In this document: in pieces, positions 1-12,750 of the stretch
Numbering within the stretch: position 1 is the first letter of the stretch
How the letters are laid out: every line of letters starts with the position of its first letter
Source of the DNA: Plazaster borealis
Taxonomy: Eukaryota; Echinodermata; Asteroidea; Forcipulatida; Labidiasteridae
Length of the DNA stretch: 64,000 nt
Reading direction: 5' to 3'
NCBI GenBank assembly: GCA_021014325.1
Contig: CM037463.1
Coordinates: 24,980,526 to 25,044,525, forward strand
Notes under the pieces: generated by a model
The model's database searches: none
Seen by the model: only the letters and a program-made list of their open reading frames with translations
What the model was told of the DNA's origin: nothing
Translations under genes and position numbers: made by a program

Positions 1-552
1 TGCTGCCCTGTTACGAAAGTATTCATTGTAGGCTATGTAGGTTTTTATTGGTTGAGGGGCTGAAATAAACAAACTCTTAGAATTTACATCTAGGCCTAAT
101 TCCTGCGTCAGGCTGGAAGGGTCGAATAGTCTGGCCCTGTCAAGTATCATGGGAAACGGTATAACTTACTGATGTTGCACACAGTGTGAACAGATGTTCA
201 TGGCTTCCCGATAAAATACAAACAATTAAGTTTGCCTTTTTTAAATATTCAAGTAATTCTTTTATTTTTTACTACAAACCCTTTTAATGTTTATAAAATT
301 GTTTCATAATGAAGAATAAAAAACATTTGACAAAAAATAAATGTAGTTTTCTTTCTGATTCATAAAGTTTTTGATTATTTTACATATTATATTCTCAGTA
401 GTTTTAAATAATTGGTTACAATGCATTATTAACCCCTGTATTAATACTAATAGTAATTAAGAATCAATTCATAAATGTCAATCTAAAGAATGATGTACAA
501 TTGTTACATTTGAATTCATTCCCATTTCTACAGGCCACACCAAACCCTACTT

Positions 553-890
553 AGGCATTTGTACACGTTTGGTAATGACTCTGATAATTAATGGTAAGAA
601 GTACAGTAGCTTTTGATAGTACATGTATAATGCATTTTGAGAAACTTTTCACTTCAAAGTACTGCGGTTATATATAACTTTTTATCCCCCAAAACATTTT
701 AATCTGTGTGTATTCCAATTGCAGATTATTCTTCCTGCGTGGACGTAACCGCTCCAGATTTCGGCAATATCTCAAAAATACTACCACCTTTTGAAATGAA
801 ATTTTCACAGTTTAGTTGTATGGTATATATCTACAACTATGTAGGTTTGAAACAAAAATAGGCTCCAAATACCAAACGTGTACGATGCCT
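553..890. mobile_element. MITE, family with 'cgtttggta' terminal inverted repeats, copy 1
   Basis: The ends are inverted copies of each other: left reads 'gtacacgtttggta' and right reads 'taccaaacgtgtac', with an extra 'aggcat'/'atgcct' outside. The interior matches the copy at 50355-50723 over most of its length ('gagaaacttttcacttc', 'attcttcctgcgtgga', 'cggcaatatctc'). There is no coding capacity, so it fits a non-autonomous DNA transposon. Confidence 0.75.
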
Positions 891-967
891 CTAATAAAAT
901 AATGCAAATAATTATATTGTTCTATTATAAGCAATTTTTTTAAATAAACAGCGAAGAGAGGTTTGCT

Positions 968-1154
968 GTAACACCATGTGAATATCTCTTTGAGTAGAGT
1001 TGGTTCTGAACAGAACCGGTGGTTAACGACTTAACATTTCGACAGGAGAATGCTGGACTCTGTTGCTGGATGCTGCTTGAGTACTTGAGCTTGGTGTTGC
1101 GCAAAGGCGGGAACTGGATAAGCTGGGCTCAAAGAGATATTCACATGGTGTTAC
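968..1154. repeat. inverted repeat with 27-bp arms
   Basis: Bases 968-994 are the near-perfect reverse complement of 1128-1154 (core 'aatatctctttgag' against 'ctcaaagagatatt'). The right arm runs straight into a single copy of the 68-bp unit that is tandemly repeated at 28805-29120, so this may be one end of the source element of that array. Confidence 0.6.
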
Positions 1155-2517
1155 CGCAAACCTCTCTTAGTTATACCTCCACCATGCAAAGTTTCAAATC
1201 CTACTTTAATAAACATCAATGATTTGTTATTATATCGTGTTTGTTCAGAGCTCTCCCTGAAGGGGAACTGTCGTCATGATCATAGCAGGTATGTGGCTGT
1301 ATATGGAATTATGAACTCTCACCCAGTACTGCATGCATAACGTCATTGTTATATTGTGATGTGAAACCTGCGTGCATGCGCATGCAGTAACTGGGTTAGA
1401 GTTCATAAGTCCATCATGTACAGCCACAGGCTGTGATGATCATGCTGACAGCTTGCATAGTCAATCTACCATTCTAACAGTGGTCAGCTGGCCAAATGCT
1501 TGTTTAAACACACAAGGAACAGACTGGCTAGTTTATTGCTAATGAAAAAAAACCTATTTGTTCATATTTCTTCAAATTACAATGGGGTCTTTCAGGGCTC
1601 AAGTTTGGGAGCAAAATCAGCAAAACCGCAATGCATGTAGCCCAAAATGTTTACTGGTTATGAGTTTAATGGCCCAACTATAAAATCACTGGCCTCAGGC
1701 CTGCATTTCACTTGGAGCCTGCTAGTAGGCAACATACATATTGTATGGAGGAATTTTCCACTGTTTATGAAAAAATCTGAGCATGTGCATACGGTATCTG
1801 AGATCAGTTGATTTACCTGGTAAAAAGTCTGCTACCACATAGCGTTGCTAAATGTCTCACGTTGTCATACAAAGTGACATGGTTAAAAGGAATGCGTTAA
1901 GATACAAGTGGATCAGTGGAGAAGCTGAGGGACCAGTGAAACAACAAGCGGACTGGTCCTGCTGGAGAGTCACTTAAAGCCTTTTAAATGAGCGAGATAT
2001 TTTTGCATACAAATTTTGATCAGTGTCTTTATTCTATTTCACTGCAGAAGGGTCAGTGACTCCTCTAATTGACTCCTCTAGCTGCGGCTATGGCAATCAC
2101 TGTAAATGCACATTCTTTATTATTGTTGAAGCTGCGACTAACCACAACAGCTAAAGCTGAATTCCGCTGATTCAGACATGCCCTACTACTGTAAACCCTC
2201 CTCTAGATACTTCCCACTTGACGTCACACAGTGTAAAGTCGGCCATTTTTACCATCAATGATTTGAACACACAGCGATGCATTTTCTGTAAACACACTGT
2301 GCAGCACAAGAGTGTTTTATCAAAATCTGTGCATGATTGGTCCGTGCCCCATTTGGCTGCATAGACAAATTAAAACACTTGACGCAGCTGGTAAAAGCTA
2401 AAACCAAAGTTGTCCCTACAGATGGTGTCTATAATTGACCAACTATTTAGAACCATTTATCTGCCCAGGTTGTGTTTGGTAGCACAACTGTACAGAGAAC
2501 TATCTATGCACTGTGCA

Positions 2518-3215
2518 GTTATGCATTCACAACATGATGTCATATTGCAGGCTAGCATAGTGAATCTACCACTCTACAGCGAATAAAATTGAATGGTCAA
2601 ACAGTAGAAGGGTTGACTATGTACTGTGCAGATACATCCACAACGTGATGTCATATTGCAGGCTTGCATAGTCAATCTACCATTCTGAAGTGGATGACAT
2701 TGAATGGTCAAACAGTAGAAGAGTTGACTATGTACTGTGTAGATACATTCACAACATGATATCATATTGCAGGCTTGCATAGTCAATCTACCATTCTGAA
2801 GTGGATGACATTGAATGGTCAAACAGTGGTGGGTTGGGTGTGTAGATACATTCACAACATAATATCATATTGCAGGCTTGCATAGTCAATCTACTATTCT
2901 GAAGTGGATGACATTGAATGGTCAAACAGTAGAAGGGTTGACTATGTACTGTGTAGATACATTCACAACATGATGTCATATTGCAGGCTTGCATAGTCAA
3001 TCTGCCATTCTAGAGTGAATGACATTGAATGGTCAAACAGTAGAAGGGTTGACTATGTACTGTGTAGATACATTCACAACGTGATGTCATATTGCAGGCT
3101 TGCATAGTCAATCTACCATTCTGAAGTGGATGACATTGAATGGTAAAACAGTAGAAGGGTTGACTATGTACTGTGTAGCAACTATGAACTATGCAGGCTT
3201 GCATAGTTCAAAACC
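2518..3215. repeat. tandem array, ~103-112-bp unit, about six copies
   Basis: The phrase 'gatgacattgaatggt' recurs at about 2692, 2803, 2906, 3018 and 3129, each time followed by 'ttgactatgtactgtg', 'catattgcaggcttgcat' and 'caatctaccattct'. Copies differ by substitutions and a few short indels. Diverged members of the same family occur at 6187-6330, 23316-23625 and 30270-30735. The open frames on its minus strand are by-products of the period. Confidence 0.9.
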
Positions 3216-3478
3216 ACAGTGGCTGATATGGATTGGTCATTTAGTTTTTAAACGATGATACAAAAACAATTTGAACTTTGCATGTGTGTACAAGAACTGT
3301 AAAAGTAGGCAGTGTAGTACAAAACAAACTATAAGGAACTCATAAGAACAAAAATTATACAATGTACATGAAAGAAAATCTAGTGAACGAAACTTGACAA
3401 TCTTGGTACCAAACAGTGCACAATATCTTGGCAAACAAAAATCACAACCAGCAAAAACAGGTCAAATTTCCATAAAAA

Positions 3479-6400
3479 CTATTCAAACTCAAAGCGTTTC
3501 TTAACACACACCTCAATCCCATCAAAAGGTTGGTGGACAAAGCCTGAGATGTCCGTCAGCTTCAGCAGTGACTCCTCTTCCTTCCCTGGTACTTTGCAGA
3601 AGGTGTACCGGCCAAACAGCCAGGTGAAGATAAGGAAGACCTCCTTTTTGGCGAAGTCTTCGCCGAGGCAGACGCGACGGCCAAGGCCAAACGGAAGGAA
3701 GTTCTCTGGCAGTTTATCAAGAAGTTGCCCGTTTTCATTCAAAAACCGCTCTGTTGTAAAAACAAAAAATACAAATCTGAGCATTTTTCACATACCCAAT
3801 TTGGCAGAACAGGCTAAACAAAACCCTAAAGAGCTAAGATGATTTGAGGAATGAAACACCAAGCCCAAGAAATGAATGTTCATGCGCCATGAGCTTTGAA
3901 CTTGATGGATACTGGCAAGCTATTCGGTCCAACGAATAACATTCTAGAATGCTGTGGTCTCTATGCCCTCACAAGATATCTGTGGAGAGCATGTTGATCT
4001 TCCTAAATCTTTCACTCGTTTAAAATTTATAGTCTCTAGACCAATCTAACTGACCTGGTTTAAACTGCTCAGGCTGGTCCCACTTCTCGGGGTCGAAGTG
4101 AAGACCTACATGGTTGATCATCACCATCGTTCCTTTCTGAATCTTGTAACCATCTGATAAAAACAAGACGAGAATATTTTAGCTGCACCAAACTGTACTT
4201 ACCATAAGCTCCATAAGCTTGTTTTTTTAACACCAAAGACTACTTGCTGTCACAACTTGTTTTGTTTACATCGACAATTTCAAACAGCAGAGGGCGCTAA
4301 TACTTATGGATCTAAGTGGGGCACTTCCCAAACCTCGGCTTAGAATCCGGTTCTGTTTGATGTTGAAGCACTGTGCAAAATAAAATGTACACTGCTCCAA
4401 AATTGATAATGAAGGCCTAAAGCCAGAACCAGAACCCAAGCCGAGGTTTATAAAAAATAAAGGCATGCCCTCTGTACTAAGTGTTTTTATTAATCCCAGC
4501 TCTGAATGGCTTCTGATAACTGGTGGGAGCAACTCTGTATTAAGTCGGCAGGGTTTTTTTTTTGGTGGATAATAATTACTCGGTAATATTACAATGCACT
4601 GACAAAGTAATAGGCAAGGGAGGTGATACTGGTTTGCTAAAGAGGCTGAGAATTATTTGCAGGTGTTGGATTTTGCCAGGGGGGAGGGTGGTTAGGGGTT
4701 GGGTGAGGGGGGGCATTAGAACCAACTTCTTCATCCCTGGATTTGCCAATGGGGGAGGCATACGGAGGTAAATTGGATACTCACTCAGGGTCGTATCAGC
4801 CAGCACAGAATGTGGAACACCCAGTGGAGCGACGGAACCGAAGCGGAGAAGCTCTAGTATGGTAGCCTCGGTGTACGGCAAATTACCTCTATCATCAAGA
4901 GAGGGCAGTCTATCACGACCAATGACGTCATCAATCTCCTGGGCAATCTTCTCCTGGATTTTGGGGTGCTCTGCAAGTGCAGCCACTGCCCAGTGAAGAG
5001 TTAAGGTGGTTGTCTCAGTTCCGGCTGTTTGGAAAAACAAAACAAATTGTAACTACGTCATACTTCATGCAAAATACATGTAGTAGCATTGCCCCCCTTC
5101 TTTTTTTTAAGGGTTCCTTGTTTAAATTTTCAAGAGAAGAAGAACTGAAGATAATAATTACAAAGTTCTGCCAAACAGTCGCTTTGTCTACTATGGAAGT
5201 CTTCCATAATCCTCATTTTCAAAATCCTGAAACAGACTTTATGAAAATGATGTCACTAGAGCATTATCTCAGAGGTTCATACGAAGGTTGCTCATTGGCC
5301 CATTCCAGCTGTGTGTTTCCATTGTTTTACTTGCAGGATTGCATCAAGATGTTTTAAAGAGATCAAATTAATTGATAATGCAGGGAAGCCTCAAACTATG
5401 TTCTGGCGACGGCAATGGAAGTATTCCTTAGTTTATACTAAGAGGGCACCCTACAAGGGAAATGTCAATTTCTACTGGAACAAGTCAAGGCTGAGGGACA
5501 CCAAGTCAATGACCTTGGGGCACTTGCCTCTGTGAAGTACCAGGACCCAATTTCATGGCTCTACTTACTGTATAAAGCAGAAAAAACCTGCACATATTGT
5601 AGCAGAAAAATCTGTGCTTAAAGTAAGCATATTTCACAGCTTAGCAAGAACTTTTTTCTCGTGGGTGCATCCTTCCTGTTACTAAGCACTTTCTGCTGAC
5701 ACAGCAAGCGTAGCTATCTCCATTTAACTCTGCAAGCAGAGAATGCTGAATATATAAATATGTCATGCTATTTCATTTTATTTTTGCTTCTGTTTGTTTT
5801 TACCTCCAAACAAATCCGCCACAGTCTGAACAAGATGGGTGTCCGTCAGTAGCTTGGCCTCCTCCTCACCAGCCGCTATGGCCTCCTTCTGCGTCAGGAT
5901 CAGGGTGTCAAAAAAGTCTTTGACATTCTCTAAAGATGAGAAACATGAAAAATGTTACAAATGTACCATCTTATTCTGGGTAACATTTTCAAGCAAGTCG
6001 ATTAACCATTTGAAACTGTTTAACTGCATTGCACAGGCTGTGTATGGTGGCACAACTACCCACAGTATACAAATATTGACTGCTTCGAGTGATATGGTTA
6101 AAACGACGAGTCAATCTGAGGCAACAGGGATCACCAAGGTGACGCACTATAAACCCCAAAAATGACAATACAGAATCTATGTATCGGCTGTTATAACTGT
6201 GTACATGTGTGAACTGTGTAAATGCATTCACTACATGATATCATATAGCAAGCTGGCACAGTACTATCTTTCAAAACCACAGTGGATGATATTGAATGGT
6301 CAGACAGTGTGCGTGTCCATTTGATAAACTTAAACTCTTGAACTACATTTAAGGCACTTGGGTAACAGGCCTTTACTATATATTCACAAGGAACCTTGAC

Positions 6401-9400
6401 ATCACACTGTGACCCAACCACTTCCTATTAAACGTCCTTTTACCTGGGTCAAAATTTTCACGGTGCTTTTTCAACTCTGTGTAAAACAGCTTTAAAACTG
6501 TTATGGACATCTTCTCTAACTTTCTATCAATAGGCAGTGTGATGTACTGAAGGATTGGAAAGTAATCCGATGGCAGACCGTTGCCAAAAGCTTCATTCGC
6601 CTCAACGTTAGTGTTGATGAATGCCATAAGATCCGGATCGTTAATTTCATATCTGTAGAAAATAACACAAGATGATTTTTCAAAAGATACTGCTTTTACT
6701 GATAATTTCTGGTATATAAGCAGGCATACTTGAGAATCAAAACTTTTCAGAATCACAGTGTTGATTTGTTACAACCTACAAACTGTATTACTAATAATTT
6801 AAACAAAATATTAGAAATGTTTCTTATTCTTGTGCTTTGGTGTTATTAATTCCCTATCATGTTTGGACCTTTTGAAGTATATCCCAACTCCATGGTGTGG
6901 ACTGAAGGCCTCGGAATACTACATGCCAAACTTGAAGAGTGGCTCCAAAGTCAAATTAAGTTTTGTGATGTACCAACTTTCCCAATAGATTAAGAGTCAT
7001 GAAAGTGGGGGGGAAGGACATCATGTCATAGGACAGCAAAAACAAATGGGTCTGTACATTCCAAAGAGGATTTTTTTGCACCAGCCAAAAGGTCGAAAGG
7101 TCAAATTGATTGAATACCATCAAAATTCAGGATTGAACTGAAAATTCTTTGTAGAAAAATGTGCAGACCATGTGACACCATCAAACACAGTGACATTTTA
7201 AGTCATTTTACTGTCAGGTTAGAGACTTGCATTTTTTGTTCACGTTATTTATTTTACCCAACAAGGGTTCAGTCTATATTGGAAAAGACATAAAATTTGC
7301 TTGGCCTTACTGTTTTCCGAAGCACATTGTAGCAAGAATATTGTAAACTGCTTGCCCAATGGTATACTTTGGCGCAAACGGCTTGTCTTCTTGTTCATCC
7401 AGAATTTTTACCAGTTTGGGAGTCACTGAGAACACCAGCTTTTCCAAATCTTCCTTGCGGGTGAAGCGTCTGAAATAGAGACATGGGAAATGGACTGATA
7501 ATTCCATTGATACCTTCCTTTATATGTTTGCAACCTGGGCTTGTAGCCATCAAAGAATTGTTTGAAAGAGACATGGGAGAATGGCTTACCGGACAGCAGA
7601 GTGGGCTAGTTTTCGTTGATACTTCCACTGTACACCGTAATCAGAGAAAACAATATCCTTGTACCCCTCTGTAAAAATTTTCACTTTAGAAAAAGGAAAA
7701 TGTAAAACAAAACTCACTTTAGAAAAAGGAAAATATAAAAAATATATGTGAAGAATAGACTTAACAATTTAGTTCCTTTTGTCCCTTTGTCTCTTATTCA
7801 ATTTCAAGTCTCTTAGGTAAAGTCTCCAGTGTTTCAGGAAAAGTCTTTCAGGTCAAGTCCCAAGTCTTCCAAATCAAGTCTGAACTAAGTCTCAAGCCAG
7901 ACCTCAAGTCTTTCAGGTTAAGTCTCATGCATTTTGTGTCAAGTCTCAAGATTTTCCAGTCCGGCTCAATTCTTTCAGGTCAAGTATCAAGTCTTGAAGG
8001 TCAAGTATCAAGTCTTTCAATAGGCAAATAAATCCTCAAAGTCTTTCAGGTCAAGTCTCAAATCTTGAAGGTCAAGTATCAAGTCTTTCAATAGGCAAAT
8101 AAATCCTCAAAGTCTTTCAGGTCAAGTCTCAAGTCTTAAAGGTCAAGTATCAAGTCTTTCATAGGCAAATAAATCCTCAAAGTCTTTCAGGTCAAGTCTC
8201 AAATCTTGAAGGTCAAGTATCAAGTCTTTCAATAGGCAAATAAATCCTCAAAGTCTTTCAGGTCAAGTCTCAAGTCTTAAAGGTCAAGTATCAAGTCTTT
8301 CAATAGGCAAATAAATCCTCAAAGTCTTTCAGGTCAAGTCTCAAATCTTGAAGGTCAAGTATCAAGTCTTTCAATAGGCAAATAAATCCTCAAAGTCTTT
8401 CAGGTCAAGTCTCAAGTCTTGAAGGTCAAGTATCAAGTCTTTCAATAGGCAAATAAATCCTCAAAGTCTTTCAGGTCAAGTCTCAAGTCTTAAAGGTCAA
8501 GTATCAAGTCTTTCAATAGGCAAATAAATCCTCAAAGTCTTTCAGGTCAAGTCTCAAGTCTTAAAGGTCAAGTATCAAGTCTTTCAATAGGCAAATAAAT
8601 CCTCAAAGTCTTTCAGGTCAAGTCTCAAGTCTTCCAAGGAAAGTCTCGGGGCAAAAAGGTCAAGTCCCCTAATACAACTAAAGTGAGGCGAAAGTGTGAC
8701 TCAAGTCTAAGCCTCAGACTTGAGTCCCCATGCAACTTTGTTTCTAGATCAGATTTTCAAAATATTCAAAATATTCAAGACAGTCGCTGTGACAAAACTG
8801 AAGAGAGACTAACTGGAATTTATCTGGGGTCGTCCTGCAAACTCCACGGCATGTTTGATCATTGCTTCTTTGACTACTTCAATGGTATTTAATACCACAA
8901 CGTTCCTTGCGGCAAACTTCAGGGAAAACACGGAGCCATATTTCTTTCTCAGATCTCCAAAGACCTCATAAATAGTCTTTTTGGTCATGAAGGCTGTACA
9001 CAGAGAAACAAAGAGTGTTACAAAATCTTGACAAAATTCAACAGTTTAACACTAAAGGGCATTTCTGGTAGTTTTTGTTGCCCATTTTTCGACAAAAATC
9101 ACAACATAATTGTTTGTCCTAATTGTAAAACCCTGCAAGCTTGTTTATTTTGACATGATCAAAAGTGTGACATATTTTAGTTGTTGTAGTGGGGTCACCG
9201 TTGGGGGCATCATAATTAATGGTTTATCCCATTTTGGAAAAAAATTGTATTTTTCGGTTTTTCAACTTAACTTATTTAAAAAACAGGAAGGAAAATGTCC
9301 ATCTGAATTCAAAGTTCTCATGTGAGTAGAAAGTACAAGTCTCTAACTTCACGTTGAAATGGTGTAAATTGCCGTTGTATTCGATACCCTTCCAGCGCAA

Positions 9401-11263
9401 AATTTGTCAACATCCAAAACATCTTGATGATATCATTCTGAGAAAAATGGGTCTCTACATTTGTGTACGGGGATGTTTTTGTTCATTCCTGACTTTCAAT
9501 AATATTTATTCAAAACGGCCTTGAATTTGACCTCATTTTGACTGACGAAAAACTCCTCTTTGGAATGTAAAGACCCATAATAGTTGTTGAAATCCAATGA
9601 GGTAATGTTTCAAAATTTGCTCTGAAAACGTCAGTTATGAACCAAAACATCCCCGTACAAAAATGTAGAGACCCATTTTTCTCAGAATTATGTCATCAGA
9701 CGTTTTGGATGTTGATAAATTTCAAACTGGAAGGGTTTCGAATAGGCCTACAAGGGCAATTTACAACAATTTAACCTAAGGTTAGAGAAGTGAAATTTTT
9801 TCTCCACTAGAAAAATGAGTTCATCAGATAATTGAATTGGTCATTTCCCTTCCTTTTTAAAAATCAATATTTCACAAATTTGTTGGAACCCTATACTCCT
9901 ATAGTACTTATTGGCCTGACACGTCAAAAATATTCCATTGATAACAAACTCGGTATAGACTGAACCCAAGAAAGGCTGAAAACACCAAATTATTTCAAGA
10001 TGGCTGCCAGATATAGCAGCTATTTTGATTCTCACAATGCATTTAAAACTATCACATAACATTAATTACACATCACTACACAGTACCAGTACCACTTTCT
10101 TGGGGACAAAAAATCAAAAACAACTGGAAATGTTGTTAATAAAGAAAAACAATAATGGTTGCCATTGAGAGTGCCATTGTAACTGCATGCTGACCACCCC
10201 TCCCAATATAAAACTGCCTGGGCCTAGATAAATATTGGGAAACGTCAGAAAAGTTGGCAGCTATAAAAATGTACATGGGCTGTCCGATCCCGAGAGTTAA
10301 AACCTGATTAAAACATCATCTCTTCCCCAATGTGGAGGAGTTATTAAAATAAACACAGCCTAGCTCACGCAGAAGACTAGAGTTTGAGTGTACCGGTACT
10401 GATAAAAGTGATGTGATATTTTATAACCCTGAACTTCTTGGTAGGTAATGACAATGGATGGTCCGTTCTATTGCTCCATGGTAGGACAAGGCCGGAGGAG
10501 TCAGTCAAACCAGGGCTAAATACAACAATTTTTTCAGTGTAGGCCTAGGCTATATCATGTATATTGCAATGCTTAATAGTGATCTAATGTGACAGACATT
10601 GTTTACCGAACTCAGGTACCGTACGGTGTATTTTCAACTCCACTCCAACACACATTCGCAAAATCCTAGGTTAACTATTTACATGTAATGTATAGGCCTA
10701 CAGTTCGTCTCAGACTCTGGTCCAGTGGTTAGACTGCAGGACTTGCAATCACAGGGTCGTGGGTTCAAATCCTACCAAACTAAACCGCTGATTTTGAAAT
10801 GACTAGAAAAGTATAACGTCTTGTTACTGAACCACAATTTCTTGGTTTGTGCAAGTCATAATCATACCTCCATGCATAAACGAATAAACTAGCCCCACGT
10901 GATTTATGGGGCCAATTAATATAAGTAATACAACCATGGTGGGGCTAACGAGTAACGTTAATTTAAAAAAAACAATGTAAATGTTTGTAAATGTATGAGA
11001 GAGATTGGCTGTTTTGCCAGCTTGGTGTCTAATATCCCCCTGTGGGAGTTTGCTGAGATCCCTTGACGGGAAGATCATAACAAACAACAACCCTGAACAA
11101 CATACTTACTGGCAACATTCCCAAGGATTGGAAGAGGGGTCGGGCCGGGCGGTGCGCCGGCGGGCCTCTGGGTGCTCCTGTACAGTGCAATGGCAGCCAG
11201 AGTAGTCAACCCAACCAAAACGGTGGTGACGTTTAAGTAGTCGGTAGTAAGGACAGAAACCAT
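3479..11263 (-). CDS. cytochrome P450, clan 2, CYP17/CYP1-like (nine exons, 505 aa)
   Basis: Haem-thiolate monooxygenase, expected to be anchored in the endoplasmic reticulum. Coding exons in transcript order: 11263-11110, 8993-8814, 7668-7590, 7469-7311, 6652-6444, 5929-5804, 5024-4785, 4153-4055, 3750-3479. All introns are GT-AG and all phases agree, giving 505 aa, a usual P450 length. Visible landmarks are an N-terminal hydrophobic anchor (about 12-29), a proline-rich hinge PPGPTPLPILGN, the I-helix AGTETT (303-308), the ExxR motif ELLR (360-363) and the haem loop PFGLGRRVCLG with the cysteine ligand C443. The best recalled match is vertebrate CYP17A1, with CYP1 as the alternative. Substrate cannot be told from sequence, and steroid 17-hydroxylation is not shown. 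The frame continues upstream only to a GTG, so ATG 11263 is used. Introns carry a 71-bp minisatellite (7790-8690) and a foldback element (9322-9812). Confidence 0.93.
6187..6330. repeat. diverged copy of the ~110-bp satellite family
   Basis: This lies inside a P450 intron. It contains 'tgtgtgaactgtgtaaatgc', 'cattcactacatgat' and 'gatattgaatggtcagaca' in the order seen in the arrays at 2518, 23316 and 30270. It appears to be a single unit, not an array. Confidence 0.6.
7790..8690. repeat. intronic minisatellite, 71-bp unit, about eight regular copies plus degenerate flank
   Basis: The block beginning 'gtctttcaggtcaagtctca' starts at 8041, 8112, 8182, 8253, 8324, 8395, 8466, 8537 and 8608, so the spacing is 71 bp (70 once). 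Each unit also has 'ataggcaaataaatcctc'. The left flank (7790-8040) and right edge consist of irregular copies of a shorter core, 'caagtctttcaggt', which suggests the 71-bp unit grew out of a ~14-bp repeat. It sits between P450 exons 2 and 3. Confidence 0.95.
9322..9812. mobile_element. foldback/MITE-like element in P450 intron 1
   Basis: Long imperfect inverted arms: 'ctctaacttcac', 'attctgagaaaaatgggtct' and 'gtacggggatgttttt' on the left are answered by 'aaaacatccccgtac', 'agacccatttttctcagaat' and 'gttagagaagtg' on the right. The central segment resembles 7040-7130 ('ttccaaagagga'), a partial second copy. No coding capacity is seen. Confidence 0.75.
10711..10778 (+). repeat. degenerate tRNA-like (SINE head or tRNA pseudogene)
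   Basis: An A-box-like 'tggtccagtggttaga' is followed about 25 bases later by a B-box-like 'gtgggttcaaatcc'. An acceptor stem does not close convincingly, so I read it as a tRNA-derived remnant and not a functional tRNA gene. It lies in P450 intron 1. Confidence 0.4.
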
Positions 11264-11425
11264 CTTGAAAAACACTGATCAACGTTCCAATTAAAAAGTC
11301 GTAAGGTTCTCCAGCCAGGGAAGCAGCACAGCTCAGCACCTAGCACCTGTGTGTGTGTGTGACAACAAGTATTTCACTTTTTAGTCAGTGTTGCACTTCA
11401 AACTTCTAATATTTATAGTCGACTG

Positions 11426-11965
11426 GCGCATGACTCATCAGATATGACGCAAAAAAGGAGTACGTGGTACGTGGCCTGTTGGTTGGGGAGATTAAAGAGC
11501 CATTTCAATTCAGTATTATAATCTACTCTTTTGTTGTTGACACTCGGATAACTGCGTAACGTGTGTGTTTGTCCATCATCATCCTGGCCGGCCTGTGCAT
11601 AGCCTTCAGTCAAGAGGCTCGCTGCTTCCTCAATGGTATACAACCATCGAGCTCTATGTATTGACTCACGTATGTCTCGACTATAGCTGTAACATCGACA
11701 CAAAAATACGCGACCACTGCTAAACCCGAACAAAGACTAGCTTCGAGGGCAAAGCTTTAACATGCAATGATCAGCTTTAATCGGATTAATAGGCTAAGAT
11801 CAACCCCGATTATTATTCACATGCCTGGGAAATACATAATTTGTTCACCTGTGAGATATTTCTGGACGAAAACCCCCAAAATGACTGTTCCCAGGTACAC
11901 AATGCGCACAGAATGGTGGAATTTGGATGTGAAACTAGCACCCGCACTTCCTAGCAAATTAACGT
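11426..11965. repeat. copy A of a segmental duplication just upstream of the P450
   Basis: Runs of near identity with copy B (12058-12740) include 'gcatgactca', 'tgttggttgggga', 'tgacactcggataact', 'gtccatcatcatcctggcc', 'aacaaagactagcttcgagg' with 'gcaaagctttaacatgca', 'agatcaacc' and 'cacagaatggtg'. Copy A lacks the MITE that interrupts copy B but has a private segment around 11585-11720. It starts about 160 bp upstream of the P450 ATG and so may cover its promoter. Confidence 0.85.
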
Positions 11966-12057
11966 TAATTTTCACATGCTATTTTGGCTAGTTTTCAAGA
12001 GGTTCTATTCCTTACGCTAACCCGGCCCTAACCCCAGCGGCGAAGCCAGGACTGGTG

Positions 12058-12740
12058 CATGACTCAACATTGCCGCTGAAACGCAAAAAATGAGTACGTG
12101 ACCAGTTGGTTGGGGATAAAGAGCCCTTTCGGTATAATCTATACTCTTTTGTTGACACTCGGATAACTAGACTGCGTGTGTGTTCGTCCATCATCATCCT
12201 GGCCATCATCTAACCTGAACAAAGACTAGCTTCGAGGGCAAAGCTTTAACATGCAAATCGGCTTTGTCGTACACGTTTGGTTATGACTCAAAACAAATAT
12301 TAGCATAAAAACTTACTTGGTAACAAGCAGCAACGGAGAGCTGTTGATAGTGATAGTATGAAACATTGTAGGAAACGACTCCCTCCGAGAAAGAGGTAAT
12401 TTCTCACTAAAATAATAACAACTTCTTGCAAGAAGTTTTTATTCCTATCTGAAAGCACACAAATTTGTACAACAAGGGTGTTTTTTCTTTCATCATTTTC
12501 TTGCAACTTCGATGACCAATTGAGCCCAAATATTCACAGGCTTGTTATTTTATGCATAATTATGTTGGGATACACCAAGTGAGAACACTAGTCTCTGACA
12601 ATTTCCTAACGTGTTTATTGCTTTAACGGATTTAAATAGGCCAAGATCAACCTCCGATTGTTGTTCACTTTGGTGATACATAAAACCCAACATTATTGTG
12701 GCACAGAATGGTGAAATTTGGATTTGAAATTAGCACCACA
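12058..12740. repeat. copy B of the segmental duplication, split by a MITE
   Basis: It follows copy A in the same orientation. Similarity to A runs to about 12258, stops at the MITE (12262-12615), and resumes with 'ggccaagatcaacct' and 'cacagaatggtgaaatttgg' up to about 12740. No open frame in either copy looks like a gene. Confidence 0.8.
12262..12615. mobile_element. MITE, 'cgtttggt' family, second subfamily, inserted in duplication copy B
   Basis: It begins 'cgtacacgtttggt' and ends near 'cctaacgtg'. Its interior is the reverse complement of the element at 41861-42208: 'aaatttgtacaacaagggtg', 'catcattttcttgcaacttc' and 'gatgaccaattgagccc' all recur there on the other strand. It is absent from the matching place in copy A. 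Confidence 0.75.
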
Positions 12741-12750
12741 TTATCTCATA

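Larger units (their letters stand above)
1..3478. other. intergenic region with repeats, 3' of the P450 gene
   Basis: I see no convincing gene here. The stretch is AT-rich and holds a TIR element (553-890), an inverted repeat (968-1154), one copy of a 68-bp repeat (about 1143-1205) that is amplified near 28.8 kb, and a ~110-bp tandem array (2518-3215). Text near 1590-1735 (a 'ggcccaacta' and 'ctggcctcaggcctg' pair) recurs near 27.8 kb and looks like another dispersed repeat. The last few hundred bases before 3479 should contain the P450 3' UTR. I could not place its polyadenylation signal. Confidence 0.6.

Noticed and set aside
2574..3204. Repetitive minus-strand frames rich in HPLQNGRLTMQACNM
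   Set aside because: They are translations of the ~110-bp satellite with no independent evidence of coding.
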